From Lachnospiraceae bacterium (GTDB taxonomy: Bacteria; Bacillota; Clostridia; Lachnospirales; Lachnospiraceae): 64,000 nt of DNA. The stretch is taken from NCBI GenBank assembly GCA_015057825.1, contig SVDN01000006.1:736-64735 (forward strand), in the 5' to 3' direction. The position numbers were made by a program, and so were the translations under genes. The stretch's first letter is position 1. Each line of letters begins with the position of its first letter. Below, piece after piece: positions 7,590 to 17,015 of the stretch. The notes beneath the pieces are model-generated. The model did no database searches. It saw only the letters and a list, made by a program, of their open reading frames with translations, and was not told where the DNA came from.

Positions 7590-9479
7590 TTACAAGGACC
7601 AGAAATCCTGTAATCGGTTTTTGATTATTTCGCGTTCCGTTCTGGAATCCAAGTCTTTTCTGACTTTTTGGGAAAGCTCAACCTCGTCCGTGGTAATATA
7701 GTCTACATCCGAGTCCATGAATAAGCGTAAAGAGTCTTCGCTGTTAGGCGTCCAAACATCCACTTTCTTACCGTTGGCATGTGCATTGAAATAAATAAGC
7801 GGAGATGACATTCCTTCTTCGACTCCCAAAACATCACAAGGAAGGTTTTCAAAGTTTCCCATACCCGCAAAGAATACGGAAGCTACTTGGCATTCCGGAT
7901 ACTTCTCCTTTAGGTAGTTCATTACATTTTCCTTCAAGGATATATAAATTACCAAGTCTTCAACATCGTATTCCTTAACCATGGCAACAACATCATCTGC
8001 CATTTGCTCATCTGCGGTTTCACCCTTTAACTCGAGTAGTAAAATGGCGTTAAGCTTCTTGGCTTCTACAAGGAATTCTTCCAATTTTGGAACTTTCCGG
8101 ATTTTACCGTTGTTATCCGTAAGCTCAAGTTCTTCGATTTCTGCAAGAGTCATTTCGGAAGGCTTTTTGGCAACATTGAATAATCTGGCGAAATCGTTAT
8201 CGTGGTTAATAATGTAATAACCGTCTTTGGTTCTTTGAATATCTATTTCACCGCCTATACATCCGTGCTCCAAAGCAAGGGAAAGCCCCTCAACAGAGTT
8301 TTCAAAGCCAAGGGTTCCGCAGGAACGGTGGGCAATAATAGCCGGTTCCTTCTTTCGCAATGTATAGGAATCCGCCCGGGTGGCAAGAATAAATGATACG
8401 ATTCCGACAGCAACTATAAGTCCAAACATTGCAATTACTTTTGCCACATAGGCACCGCCCTTTGGTCGGGATACCCAGGTAGGAGCTTTTTCACCCCGTT
8501 CGGCCGAATCAAATTCAATATAAAGCTTGGTGAAATAAAGCATTATAATTGCTGAGCAAAGCATAGCTATAAATAAGTCGATATATCCCCATTCAAGTAC
8601 CGAAAAAGTACATTCGACTCTATAACTCATAATCTGTTTGTCTTCATCCGAAAGAGAAAGCCAAGCGTTTGGATCCGAGTAGTCTCTTTCGGTGTAATTA
8701 TCCGGTAATGTGGCTTCTATGGCGTTCAGCCTGCTTTCGGATATAGAATTTACAACCAAGTTGATGCCGACGCGAACCAAAAGCGTAACCGCCAGGACTA
8801 TAACCATAGTAAGAACAAACTTTTTCCAGTTTTTCTTAACGAGTTTTACGGAGTATTTTTTTGCTTCTTTGGGAGTCAAGCCCGAAAGCAAAACACCGTG
8901 CAAAGAAAACAGGTAGAAGAAACCCACAACCAAAAGTACAATAATCGCAACTACCATGATAATCTTAAAAAATGTGCTTTTAAGCAAAACATCCATAATG
9001 AAATTCGGAATAGCAAAATTGCTGGTAAGTCCTACGCCAAATCCCAAACCTACCAAAGGCACCGCAAACAAAATATATATGATAATGGAAATACCGCTTG
9101 GGTTTATAAAACGCTTGATGCTTGCCAAGGATTTTTTAATATTTGAAAAAATCCCCGCTTTTTCCCCTTTAAGTATTCCACCTGTTACATAAACACGGAG
9201 AAACAAATCCAAGGCTGCGTAAACAAGTACAAAAACAATACCGATTATAATAAGTACCGGACCTTGCCAGCTTAAGAATATTTCCTTCATGTTAGCGGTG
9301 GTAAGCGCCGCTACCTTGGTTCCGATAATAAGACCGCAGATTTGCGAAAAAGCAAAAGCAAGTGCCACAAGTATAATGGCGGTTACAAATCGTACCATCC
9401 AGATTTCCGGTAATGCTTGTATGGCTAATGTGCTGAATTTAACCTGCTTTTGCGGTTTTGTTTCCTTTTTACTTCCCAT
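7590..9479 (-). CDS. Membrane glycerophosphodiester phosphodiesterase
   Basis: 629 residues. The N-terminal ~370 residues contain about eight hydrophobic segments and match the GPDPase membrane domain found in this protein type. The C-terminal ~250 residues are a GDPD domain. AHRSCGTLGFENSVEGL carries the catalytic His and the metal-binding Glu/Asn, with GGEIDIQRTKDGYYIINHD next (Glu, Asp and the second catalytic His) and LLLELKG later. GDPD enzymes hydrolyse glycerophosphodiesters to glycerol-3-phosphate and an alcohol. The membrane-fused forms may act on lipid- or lipoteichoic-acid-derived substrates. The start follows GGGGG, and a good promoter lies upstream. Confidence 0.9.
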   Translation of the reverse strand: MGSKKETKPQKQVKFSTLAIQALPEIWMVRFVTAIILVALAFAFSQICGLIIGTKVAALTTANMKEIFLSWQGPVLIIIGIVFVLVYAALDLFLRVYVTGGILKGEKAGIFSNIKKSLASIKRFINPSGISIIIYILFAVPLVGLGFGVGLTSNFAIPNFIMDVLLKSTFFKIIMVVAIIVLLVVGFFYLFSLHGVLLSGLTPKEAKKYSVKLVKKNWKKFVLTMVIVLAVTLLVRVGINLVVNSISESRLNAIEATLPDNYTERDYSDPNAWLSLSDEDKQIMSYRVECTFSVLEWGYIDLFIAMLCSAIIMLYFTKLYIEFDSAERGEKAPTWVSRPKGGAYVAKVIAMFGLIVAVGIVSFILATRADSYTLRKKEPAIIAHRSCGTLGFENSVEGLSLALEHGCIGGEIDIQRTKDGYYIINHDNDFARLFNVAKKPSEMTLAEIEELELTDNNGKIRKVPKLEEFLVEAKKLNAILLLELKGETADEQMADDVVAMVKEYDVEDLVIYISLKENVMNYLKEKYPECQVASVFFAGMGNFENLPCDVLGVEEGMSSPLIYFNAHANGKKVDVWTPNSEDSLRLFMDSDVDYITTDEVELSQKVRKDLDSRTEREIIKNRLQDFWSL

Positions 9480-9520
9480 ATTAAAACCCCCAAATTATGA
9501 TAATTATGTCTTATATATTT

Positions 9521-9549
9521 ATTTTACTATTGTTATATGTTCTTTTCAA
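9521..9549 (-). promoter_or_regulatory. Promoter of the glycerophosphodiesterase gene
   Basis: Read on the minus strand: -35 TTGAAA (9544-9549), 17-bp spacer, -10 TAAAAT (9521-9526). It lies about 40 bp upstream of the start at 9479. Confidence 0.6.
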
Positions 9550-9691
9550 TAACTACGTACAGTTGTGCAAGACAAGCTTGATACGATTGTTTTGCCCTTT
9601 TTTTTGTGGTACTATTTATTTAGTAAAAAACCGAGGACAAAAAGAATTTTTTACAAGCTATAAATCAACCATCGGAGGGGAATACCGTTTT

Positions 9692-11341
9692 ATGGAAACC
9701 AAGGAGAAATATTTGCCTGCGTCTCTGGACAGTGTGGCAGAGGCAATGGATTTTATCAGTGATAATCTTAAAAAAATCCACGTAAAATCAAAAGATCAGA
9801 CGAGAGCACTTTTGTTGGCGGAAGAGTTTTTTGCTCAGATTGTGACATCAAAATCAGAGGGAGACAGCGATGATATAAGAGTTGCTGTCTTTAATAAGCG
9901 CAGCAAAAAACAGGTTATTATATCCTATAAGGGCAAACAAATCGAAGAAATAAACAATGCCGGCTTGGGTGTTGATTTATCGGATTCCGACATGTCACCC
10001 GAAACGGAAGCCACCATCAGAAAAATGATTATTGCCGGCAATGCGGAATCTTACACGATAGGGTATAAAAACGGTATAAACAAAGTTAGCATAGCCGTAG
10101 GCGATGATAGCAAAAAAGGTCTTAAATATACATTGTATGCACTGATTTTGTCAATTGCCGTCGGTATAGTTTTGCGTCTGTTGTTACCTGAAAATGCAAC
10201 GACGTTTTTAAATGACAATATATTAACAACCGTTAAAACACTTTTTTTAAATGCATTAAAGATGATAACCGGTCCGGTTATATTCTTTTCCATAGCCGCC
10301 AGCATAAGTACTTTTTCCGATATGAAAGAACTGGGAAAGATAGCGGTAAAAATAATCGTCTTTTATTTATTTACCACCTTTTTGGCAATTGGTCTGGCAT
10401 TGTGTTTTTCGGTTATATTCGATCCGGGAACCTTCGGTCAGCTTAAAAGCACGGCTACGCAGGTAACAACCGGTGGCGGGCTTGATATTAAAAGCACCAT
10501 AATAGGCATAATACCTGATAATTTCTTCAAGGCATTTGTGGAAATGAACACATTACAGATAATTGTAATAGCGGTTTTGATAGGATTGGGAGCGGGAAAA
10601 CTCGGAGAAAAAACCGACAAAGTTTCAAGCTTCTTAAACAACGCAAACGAGCTCTTTTTGAAGGTGACGGGACTCATAACCAAGTTTATTCCGATTATGG
10701 TTTTTGTATCGATATCATCTTTGATTATTTCAATAGAGCCGGACGGCTTGAAAGCTATTATCGGATTTTTGTTTGTTATTATTTTGGCAATGCTAGCAAT
10801 GTTTGTGATTTACAATCTTATAGTTATGATCTCTGCCAAAACATCGCCGATAAAGTACACAAAATCGGCAATTTCCGCCTGGTTTAACGCTTTTGCCCTC
10901 ATATCCAGCAATGCGGCGATTTCGCATACCATGGAAGTATGCCATAAAAAATTGAAAATTTCACCAAAAATATATTCATTTTCGATACCTCTCGGGGCAA
11001 CTCTAAACATGGACGGAACAAGCATAGGATTCATATTATATGTATTGTTTTTTGCAAAGGTATTTGGAATTACGTTAGATCCGGGACAAATAGCAATGCT
11101 TATTTTTATGGTTATAATCATGTCAATGGGAACGCCGGGAGTGCCGGGGTCGGCAGTAATAGGTATGTCAACCTTATTTGCCCAGTTTGGAATACCGATA
11201 GAAGCTTTGGCGATTTATATCGGCCTTAATGCCATAATAGAACCTATAGCCACGGCAAACAATGTATATGGTGATATAACCGGAACTTATGTCATTGCAA
11301 AAAGAAATAATTTGATTGAAAGTGGGAAAATATCCCTATAA
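9692..11341 (+). CDS. DAACS dicarboxylate/amino acid:cation symporter with fused cytosolic N-terminal domain
   Basis: 549 residues from ATG 9692, with GGAGGGG at 9674-9680. The frame is open further upstream but shows no family sequence there. Residues about 150-545 are a GltP/DctA-type transporter: ALKMITGPVIFFSIAASIS, the serine-containing loop FALISSNAAISHTMEVC, the NMDGT motif in the seventh helix, and GTPGVPGSAV with NAIIEPIATANN near the end. This fold moves dicarboxylates or acidic/neutral amino acids with Na+ or H+. The unusual part is the first ~150 residues, which are soluble (for example ALLLAEEFFAQIV) and reminiscent of a small ATPase-like or regulatory fold; I cannot assign it firmly. 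A paralogue with the same two-part build lies at 58133-59764. Confidence 0.87.
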   Translation: METKEKYLPASLDSVAEAMDFISDNLKKIHVKSKDQTRALLLAEEFFAQIVTSKSEGDSDDIRVAVFNKRSKKQVIISYKGKQIEEINNAGLGVDLSDSDMSPETEATIRKMIIAGNAESYTIGYKNGINKVSIAVGDDSKKGLKYTLYALILSIAVGIVLRLLLPENATTFLNDNILTTVKTLFLNALKMITGPVIFFSIAASISTFSDMKELGKIAVKIIVFYLFTTFLAIGLALCFSVIFDPGTFGQLKSTATQVTTGGGLDIKSTIIGIIPDNFFKAFVEMNTLQIIVIAVLIGLGAGKLGEKTDKVSSFLNNANELFLKVTGLITKFIPIMVFVSISSLIISIEPDGLKAIIGFLFVIILAMLAMFVIYNLIVMISAKTSPIKYTKSAISAWFNAFALISSNAAISHTMEVCHKKLKISPKIYSFSIPLGATLNMDGTSIGFILYVLFFAKVFGITLDPGQIAMLIFMVIIMSMGTPGVPGSAVIGMSTLFAQFGIPIEALAIYIGLNAIIEPIATANNVYGDITGTYVIAKRNNLIESGKISL

Positions 11342-11371
11342 AACCGTATTTATGGCAGAAAGCTAGGTAAA

Positions 11372-12496
11372 TCAAAGCTTCTTGATAAAGCTTCTTCTTC
11401 GCTTATAAGGCTTGCTTGGGATAATATTCATTAAAGACAAAACATTATCGTTGTTTTCAAGCATTGGACAAATTCGGCAGACTTTGGCTCCTACGGTTTG
11501 AAAGCCTTCTATCAGACCATCCAGCAAAACACAAATAACGCCTTTGGCCTGATAGTCAGGGCGCACACCTACCAACAAGGCTATATATTCATCGGATGAT
11601 TTTACGGCTTTTAAAATCCTTGCCCAGCCAAAGGGGAATAGTTTTCCATTACTTTTTTTCAAGGCTTTGGATATATCTGCGATTGCGGCAATAAAACCTA
11701 CCAATTCGTCGGACTCGTTATATACCCAAATGCTTGTTTTTGGGTTAAGCACAGGTTTGAAATTTTTAAATAAATCCGCCCCTTGTTCGTTGCTAAGTTC
11801 GCTGGTGGAATACAAATTATCGTAAGAAAGATTTAATAGCTTGGTAAAATCCGGTACAGCGCTTACGAAATCCTGCCCGAACTTATACTCTACTGTATGA
11901 AGCTTATATACACGTTTGGAAAATTCAGCCATGCGTGAAAGAGTATAGAGTTCCTCTTTGTTTTTTGGAATCTCCATTTTGTATTCAACCCAGTCGACAT
12001 CTTTTTCAAATCCCAAGTTTTTCAAGTGTTCAATATAATATGGATGGTTGTAATAGGTGCAAAATACACCGATTTCATCAAAACCGTCCACTAACATGCC
12101 TTCAAGATCCAAATCCGTAAAGCCCAAAGGACCGACTATTTCGTCACAAGCTTTTTGCTTTGCCCACTCTTCAACCTCATCAAACAAGGCTTTGGACACT
12201 TCTATATCATCGATAAAATCCACATTCCAAAAGCGAAGCTGGTTTTTATGCCATTTTTCATTGGCCTTGTGATTGATAATGGCAGCTATGCGACCGACGA
12301 TTTTTTTGTCGCGCTTGGCAAGCCAAAACTTAGCTTCACAAAAATTAAAAGCGTAGTTTTTGCGCGGGTTGGCTGTGTTTATGGAATCACTAAAAACGGA
12401 AGGAAGATATTGCGGGACGTTTGCATATAATTTGTTGGGATAATCGACAAATTGTTTCATTTGTCTGCGTGTTTTTACCTGTTCTACAGTAATCAT
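11372..12496 (-). CDS. GNAT-like N-acetyltransferase family protein
   Basis: 374 residues. The N-terminal half has FVDYPNKLYANVPQYLPS, AKFWLAKRDKKIVGRIAAI and GPLGFTDLDLEGMLVDGF, the pattern of a conserved group of ~370-residue proteins annotated as GNAT-like acetyltransferases (YghO-like). The C-terminal half has a second acyltransferase-like block, IALLVGVRPDYQAKGV, ending in a polybasic tail. The Q-x-K-G segment resembles the acetyl-CoA pyrophosphate loop. The substrate is unknown. The start has AGAAGGT. It converges with the symporter gene, with only 30 bp between the two stops. Confidence 0.7.
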   Translation of the reverse strand: MITVEQVKTRRQMKQFVDYPNKLYANVPQYLPSVFSDSINTANPRKNYAFNFCEAKFWLAKRDKKIVGRIAAIINHKANEKWHKNQLRFWNVDFIDDIEVSKALFDEVEEWAKQKACDEIVGPLGFTDLDLEGMLVDGFDEIGVFCTYYNHPYYIEHLKNLGFEKDVDWVEYKMEIPKNKEELYTLSRMAEFSKRVYKLHTVEYKFGQDFVSAVPDFTKLLNLSYDNLYSTSELSNEQGADLFKNFKPVLNPKTSIWVYNESDELVGFIAAIADISKALKKSNGKLFPFGWARILKAVKSSDEYIALLVGVRPDYQAKGVICVLLDGLIEGFQTVGAKVCRICPMLENNDNVLSLMNIIPSKPYKRRRSFIKKL

Positions 12497-12641
12497 TTTG
12501 ACTTTACCTTCTCAAACTCTCATTGTATAATATAAATGTATCATAAATGCTGATAATCTTCAAATGAAAGGTTTACATAATATTATGATATTTGGGTGCG
12601 GTTAATTTGCATAATGTTGAAATCAAGGGGTAGTAAAACAT

Positions 12642-14144
12642 ATGAAAAACACGGATAATTATTTTGACGGAATGATTTCTAAAGAAGAGGGGGATAGACT
12701 TCCTTATTTGGAAACGATTCCAAAATTGTTGGAAAAATGCTCGAATGACTACAAAGACAAACCGGCATTATCAGATGACAATCTGTCTTTAACATATCTT
12801 GAACTTTTGGAGAACATCAAAAAAAGAATCAACTTACTTAACAGTAAAAATATAGGTCAGGGTGCACATGTGGCGGTAATGTGTCGTAACAACACAGATG
12901 CCATGTGTTGGCTGCTTGCAATACCGGCATCGGGACGTGTTGTAATGATGCTTCCGTGCACTTTTACAGCCGAAATGCTTGAAAAAACCGTGGAAAATTA
13001 TGATATAGAGGCGGTTGTTGCCGAAAAATGTTTTATTTCTTTAACGGACAAATTGACGATTCCCGTAATGGATGCGGCTGATTGCGGCGAGGCCCTTTCC
13101 GACTTCGGTGATGTAAAAAAAGACACAACCGCTGCAATATTTTTAACCGGCGGAACCACAGGCCGGGCAAAAGGTGTGGTATTGAGCCATGGTGCACTTA
13201 TGCGAGGGGCAAAAAACGGAACTTATAAGCCTAGCGGAGAAGTATTTGACAACATAACTGTTGTAATGCTGCCGCTTTCACACATATTCGGCACGGTCAC
13301 AGCCTTTTTGTCCTGCCTTTATACAGGAAGCGAGATACATGGATGCAACGATGTAAAAAGCGGGGTTACAATGATTCCGAGGATAAAACCAACACTGCTT
13401 GTGCTTGTTCCCGGGATTGTTGAGATTATATTAAATCTGGCAAAACTAAAAGGAGCGGAATTTTTGGGAGACTTAAGGACCATTCAATGCGGAGGAGCTC
13501 CCGTTCCCAAAAGGCTTATAAAAGAGGCAAGGAAATATAATATAAATTTGTATCCGGGATACGGCATGACGGAGGGGGCAAACCTAACAAGCGCAAATGT
13601 AGACCTGGAAACAAAGCCCCATTCCATGGGAAAAATTTATCCTTTGCAGGAAGCAAAAATCGTGGAAGGAGAATTGTGGATAAGAGGGGACAATCTTATG
13701 AAAGGCTATTACAAGGACCCGGAAGCCACAAAAAAAGCCTTGACAGGAGACGGTTGGTTTAAAACCGGCGATCTTGCTTCTTTTGATGAAGAGGGCTTTA
13801 TCACCATCATCGGACGAAAAGATAACCTGATTGTTCTTCCGAGCGGAGAAAACATAAGCCCTGAAGAGCTGGAGGATATCTTTAACCGGAGCGATTTGAT
13901 ACAGGATTGTTTGGTTAAAGAAAGCCTTGTAAACAATCAAAGTGTGCTATCAATCGAGATTCTACCTCTTATGCAGGCTTTTGAACAAAAATCATGGGAT
14001 GAAGTTGTAGACTTGGTTATGGATGAAGTTAAGAAAATAAACGAAACTCTTCCTGCTTTCAAACAAATAAACAATGTTGTTGTCCGCAAAGAAGATTTTA
14101 AGCGTACGCCGGCTTTAAAGATAGACCGTTTGAAAGAAAAATAA
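12642..14144 (+). CDS. Class I adenylate-forming (acyl-activating) enzyme
   Basis: 500 residues. The AMP-binding signature FLTGGTTGRAKGVVLSH lies near residue 168. PLSHIFGT, GGAPVPKRLIKEA and the adenine-pocket motif YPGYGMTEG follow, then TGDLASFDEEGFITIIGRKDNLI and the C-terminal lysine block FKRTPALKIDR. All core motifs are intact, so an active acyl- or aminoacyl-AMP ligase is expected. The next gene, 15 bp downstream, is an acyl carrier protein. The likely role is loading an acyl group onto that carrier rather than making acyl-CoA for catabolism. No ketosynthase or condensation gene is nearby, so the product is unknown. The ribosome site is AAGGGG. Confidence 0.85.
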   Translation: MKNTDNYFDGMISKEEGDRLPYLETIPKLLEKCSNDYKDKPALSDDNLSLTYLELLENIKKRINLLNSKNIGQGAHVAVMCRNNTDAMCWLLAIPASGRVVMMLPCTFTAEMLEKTVENYDIEAVVAEKCFISLTDKLTIPVMDAADCGEALSDFGDVKKDTTAAIFLTGGTTGRAKGVVLSHGALMRGAKNGTYKPSGEVFDNITVVMLPLSHIFGTVTAFLSCLYTGSEIHGCNDVKSGVTMIPRIKPTLLVLVPGIVEIILNLAKLKGAEFLGDLRTIQCGGAPVPKRLIKEARKYNINLYPGYGMTEGANLTSANVDLETKPHSMGKIYPLQEAKIVEGELWIRGDNLMKGYYKDPEATKKALTGDGWFKTGDLASFDEEGFITIIGRKDNLIVLPSGENISPEELEDIFNRSDLIQDCLVKESLVNNQSVLSIEILPLMQAFEQKSWDEVVDLVMDEVKKINETLPAFKQINNVVVRKEDFKRTPALKIDRLKEK

Positions 14145-14159
14145 GATTGGAGCACAAAG

Positions 14160-14390
14160 ATGGAAGAAATACTGAAAGAGCTTATAGAACTGATAAATCG
14201 GGTCATGCCTGAAACAGACACATCAAATGTAACGATGAAAAGCAATTTGAGAACGGATCTTTCCATAACATCTTTTAACTTTATATTGCTTTCCATTACT
14301 ATCGAAGATAAGTTTAAAATACAAATAGAAGAGGACTTCGAGCCTAAAACCGTTGAAGATGTATGTGCTTACATTATGAAAAAAGTTTAG
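14160..14390 (+). CDS. Acyl carrier protein
   Basis: 76 residues, acidic and helical: an ILKELIELINRVMP first helix and NLRTDLSITSFNFILLSI around the modification site. The Ser at about residue 38 aligns with the phosphopantetheine Ser of the DSL motif, although the usual Asp before it is Thr here. The C-terminal half, DFEPKTVEDVCAYIMKK, is typical of carrier proteins. It is probably the partner of the adenylating enzyme immediately upstream. Confidence 0.82.
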   Translation: MEEILKELIELINRVMPETDTSNVTMKSNLRTDLSITSFNFILLSITIEDKFKIQIEEDFEPKTVEDVCAYIMKKV

Positions 14391-14403
14391 GAGGTATATA
14401 TTT

Positions 14404-15882
14404 ATGGGGAATAGTACTTTGTTGGAGGATGAGACCAAACGATGCAACAAATTTGTTGTGATTTGTCATTTGATTGAATGCGTAATTATTTCTTTGGCGT
14501 ACGCATTGGAATATTTTAAAGGCGCACGCAGCTTGGGCTACATTCTGATTACCATTGTGCTGGCGCTGGCATTTCCGATTATTGAACTTGTAATAATAAA
14601 ATTCAAGCCATCGGCAAAATATATTCGTTATATTGTGGCGCTTGGGTTTTCGGCACTGTATGTGTTTATTATACTCACAACAGTGTCGCCCCTTGCATTT
14701 GTATATGTAATACCGATGTTTATAGTGGTATTGGCTTACAATGACTACAAATATATAGCTATTTTTGCCTTTGGAATATGGGTATGCAATATCTTGCAGG
14801 TTGTATATTTTTTGGTAAGCGGTATTTACACATGGGGAGAGGACAGTGCAAATATCGAAATACAGATATTGTTGATGTTACTTATTTCTTTCTACATGTG
14901 GAAGAGCGGCCAATTGCTTGTTAAAAACAGCAATATCCGAATCAAGATGATAGAAGAGGAATCACAAAAAACCGAAGCTAACATGAAACTTACTCTTGAA
15001 GTTTCCAACAAGATGGCCGGAAACATAGAAGTTGTTAACAAAAAGATGGGAGAATTAAGCTCTGCCACAATCAGCACAAAAGATGCAATGGGCGGCGTAA
15101 ATTCCGGTGCTAACGATACAAGTGATGCGGTTCAAAAGCAGATTCTTTTGACAAACAATATTCAAGATCAGGTTGAAGATGTTAAAACAGGTGCAAGAGA
15201 GATTCATAAAAGCGTTAGGGATACCAATGCGGCTGTTGAAGAAGGCTCAAAGAATATCGCAATGCTTGTGGAACAGGTTAGAAATTCCGTATCTTCCGGA
15301 AAAAATGTTACCGGCAAGCTTGAAGAATTAAAAGAAAACATGGAGCAGATTTATTCTGTTGTCAGCATGATAGACAGCATAAGCGAGCAGACCACACTGC
15401 TGTCCTTAAATGCGTCCATAGAGGCCGCAAGAGCGGGAGAGAGCGGTCGAGGCTTTGCGGTTGTTGCAAGTGAGATTTCGAAAATGGCGGAAGAAACAGG
15501 TGTGGCAACAAAACAGATTGCCGAAATGTTAGACGAGTTTAAAGGCATTATCGGAAGCGTGGTAAGTGTTACAACAGACATGATTGAACAAATCGACGGT
15601 CAGAACGAAACCACCGATAACGCAGCCAAGAGCTTTGAAGAAATTGCAAAGAGCACCAGAATTATCGGTGAAAAATCAACCGATTTGCAAGAAGACGTTG
15701 AAAGTCTTGAAAGTGCAAACAAAGAGATTATCGACAGTATATCGGTTATTTCGTCGATTTCCGAGGAGGTTGCGGCACATGCCAATACAACTTACGATAT
15801 AAGTGAAACAAATACAAAAACGGTAGAGGAAATATCCGAACTTATTGAGGATTTGAGCAGCCTTGCGGAACAGTTGAAATAA
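14404..15882 (+). CDS. Methyl-accepting chemotaxis protein with multi-span membrane sensor
   Basis: 492 residues. The first ~175 residues hold about six hydrophobic segments with almost no extracytoplasmic loop, so the ligand-sensing part is membrane-embedded, unlike classic Cache or four-helix receptors. There is no clear HAMP domain. From about residue 190 a long coiled coil leads to the signalling hairpin with SLNASIEAARAGESGRGFAV and the flanking EISKMAEET, the CheA/CheW-binding tip, followed by the return helix. It follows the acyl carrier gene by 13 bp and may be co-transcribed. No other chemotaxis or flagellar gene is in the window. Confidence 0.87.
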   Translation: MGNSTLLEDETKRCNKFVVICHLIECVIISLAYALEYFKGARSLGYILITIVLALAFPIIELVIIKFKPSAKYIRYIVALGFSALYVFIILTTVSPLAFVYVIPMFIVVLAYNDYKYIAIFAFGIWVCNILQVVYFLVSGIYTWGEDSANIEIQILLMLLISFYMWKSGQLLVKNSNIRIKMIEEESQKTEANMKLTLEVSNKMAGNIEVVNKKMGELSSATISTKDAMGGVNSGANDTSDAVQKQILLTNNIQDQVEDVKTGAREIHKSVRDTNAAVEEGSKNIAMLVEQVRNSVSSGKNVTGKLEELKENMEQIYSVVSMIDSISEQTTLLSLNASIEAARAGESGRGFAVVASEISKMAEETGVATKQIAEMLDEFKGIIGSVVSVTTDMIEQIDGQNETTDNAAKSFEEIAKSTRIIGEKSTDLQEDVESLESANKEIIDSISVISSISEEVAAHANTTYDISETNTKTVEEISELIEDLSSLAEQLK

Positions 15883-15926
15883 TAGGCTTTTTATTAAGAA
15901 ACATTATATATTTTATATGCTTATTG

Positions 15927-15952
15927 GGCGGCACTTTGGTGTCGCCTTTTTT
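15927..15952 (+). terminator. Terminator after the chemoreceptor gene
   Basis: 8-bp stem with one G-T pair (15927-15934 and 15939-15946), 4-nt loop, then a run of six T. It ends the adenylase-carrier-chemoreceptor unit. Confidence 0.8.
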
Positions 15953-16079
15953 AATACACAAAGACAAAATGAGAGCTGAAATGTCTATTAATATCAAGGC
16001 ATTACAAGATAGATATGTATATGCTTTGATTGACATAAATAAATAACCTAAAAAAACTATGTTAAAAAAAAGACAATTA

Positions 16080-16109
16080 TTGAAAGAATAGTGCTACTTA
16101 TTGTAAAAT
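16080..16109 (+). promoter_or_regulatory. Probable promoter of the T7SS island
   Basis: TTGAAA at 16080-16085 and TAAAAT at 16104-16109, 18 bp apart, about 42 bp upstream of the phosphatase gene. Nearly all genes from here to 44 kb run the same way with short gaps, so much of the island could be read from this site. Confidence 0.5.
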
Positions 16110-16150
16110 GTAAATTGAGTTTATTTTTGAATCGGAGATTAAAGTAGCAT

Positions 16151-16930
16151 ATGAAACACGATAACACAAATGGATACTTGCTTTGCTTTGAGACGGATGT
16201 GGGTAATATCAAAGAGGTTAATGAAGACAGTGTAATTATTAAACATGCTTTGTTGGACGGAAAAGAAATAATAATGGCTATAGTTTGTGACGGCATGGGA
16301 GGCCTTACAAAAGGAGAATTAGCCAGTGCAACAGTAGTTAAAGAATTCGGCAAATGGTTTGAAAATGAAATGCCAACTGATATGGAAAATATAAAAAACA
16401 GCGATATTGCAGAAAAATGGGTTGGCATGCTTAAAGCTTTAAATGAAAAAATCTTACTTTATGGTCAGCAACATGGTTATAAGTTGGGAACTACGTTTAC
16501 GGGTATGTTTATTGTAGAACGAGAAGGATTCATAGTGCATATAGGAGATTCCAGAGCATATTACATTGGAAAAAAAGCAGTTCAGTTAACAAAAGATCAT
16601 ACATTTATTGCAAGAGAAATAGAGAAGGGAACAATATCAAGCGAACAAGCAAAAACGGATAAAAGAAGAAATCTTTTGTTGCAGTGTGTAGGTGCTTCGA
16701 TAAGTATAGTGCCGGACGTAATATATGTCACAGTCGAAAAGGGAGTGTATCTTTTATGTACTGATGGTTTTAGACATGAAATAAGTGAAAAAGAAATATT
16801 TGACGGTCTCAGAATAGAAAAGAATAAAACCAGGGAAGAAATGAGTAAGAATTTAAAAAAATTAATCAACACAGTAAAAGAAAGGGATGAAAGAGATAAC
16901 ATATCTGCGATTATTATAAGTAACAAGTAG
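16151..16930 (+). CDS. PP2C-family Ser/Thr protein phosphatase
   Basis: 259 residues with the full set of PPM motifs: TDVGNIKEVNED (metal-binding Asp), CDGMGG, GTTFTGMFI, HIGDSRAYYI, LTKDHTF, LLCTDGF and RDERDNISAIII with the final metal-binding Asp. The usual Arg of the first motif (GxxRxxNED) appears as Lys. It is a soluble cytosolic phosphatase, expected to reverse the Ser/Thr kinase encoded next. PP2C-kinase pairs normally work as a switch. Here the pair heads a T7SS island instead of sitting beside the usual cell-wall or division genes. Confidence 0.92.
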   Translation: MKHDNTNGYLLCFETDVGNIKEVNEDSVIIKHALLDGKEIIMAIVCDGMGGLTKGELASATVVKEFGKWFENEMPTDMENIKNSDIAEKWVGMLKALNEKILLYGQQHGYKLGTTFTGMFIVEREGFIVHIGDSRAYYIGKKAVQLTKDHTFIAREIEKGTISSEQAKTDKRRNLLLQCVGASISIVPDVIYVTVEKGVYLLCTDGFRHEISEKEIFDGLRIEKNKTREEMSKNLKKLINTVKERDERDNISAIIISNK

Positions 16931-17015
16931 TAAGGTGTTTGCAGTAAAATAGCAAACAATGTCGGTGTTGCGGCAGGCACGACACCAACATGCACAATGC
17001 CTGCAATTAGTGGTT

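Noticed and set aside
9497..9691. 65-residue N-terminal extension of the symporter
   Set aside because: The stretch covers the promoter region of the divergent gene, resembles no part of the paralogue at 58133-59764, and a good ribosome site precedes ATG 9692.
16959..17015. N-terminal extension of the kinase from ATG 16959
   Set aside because: The added 19 residues are Arg/Gln/His-rich and unlike kinase N-termini, no ribosome site precedes the codon, and the kinase domain starts naturally after ATG 17016.
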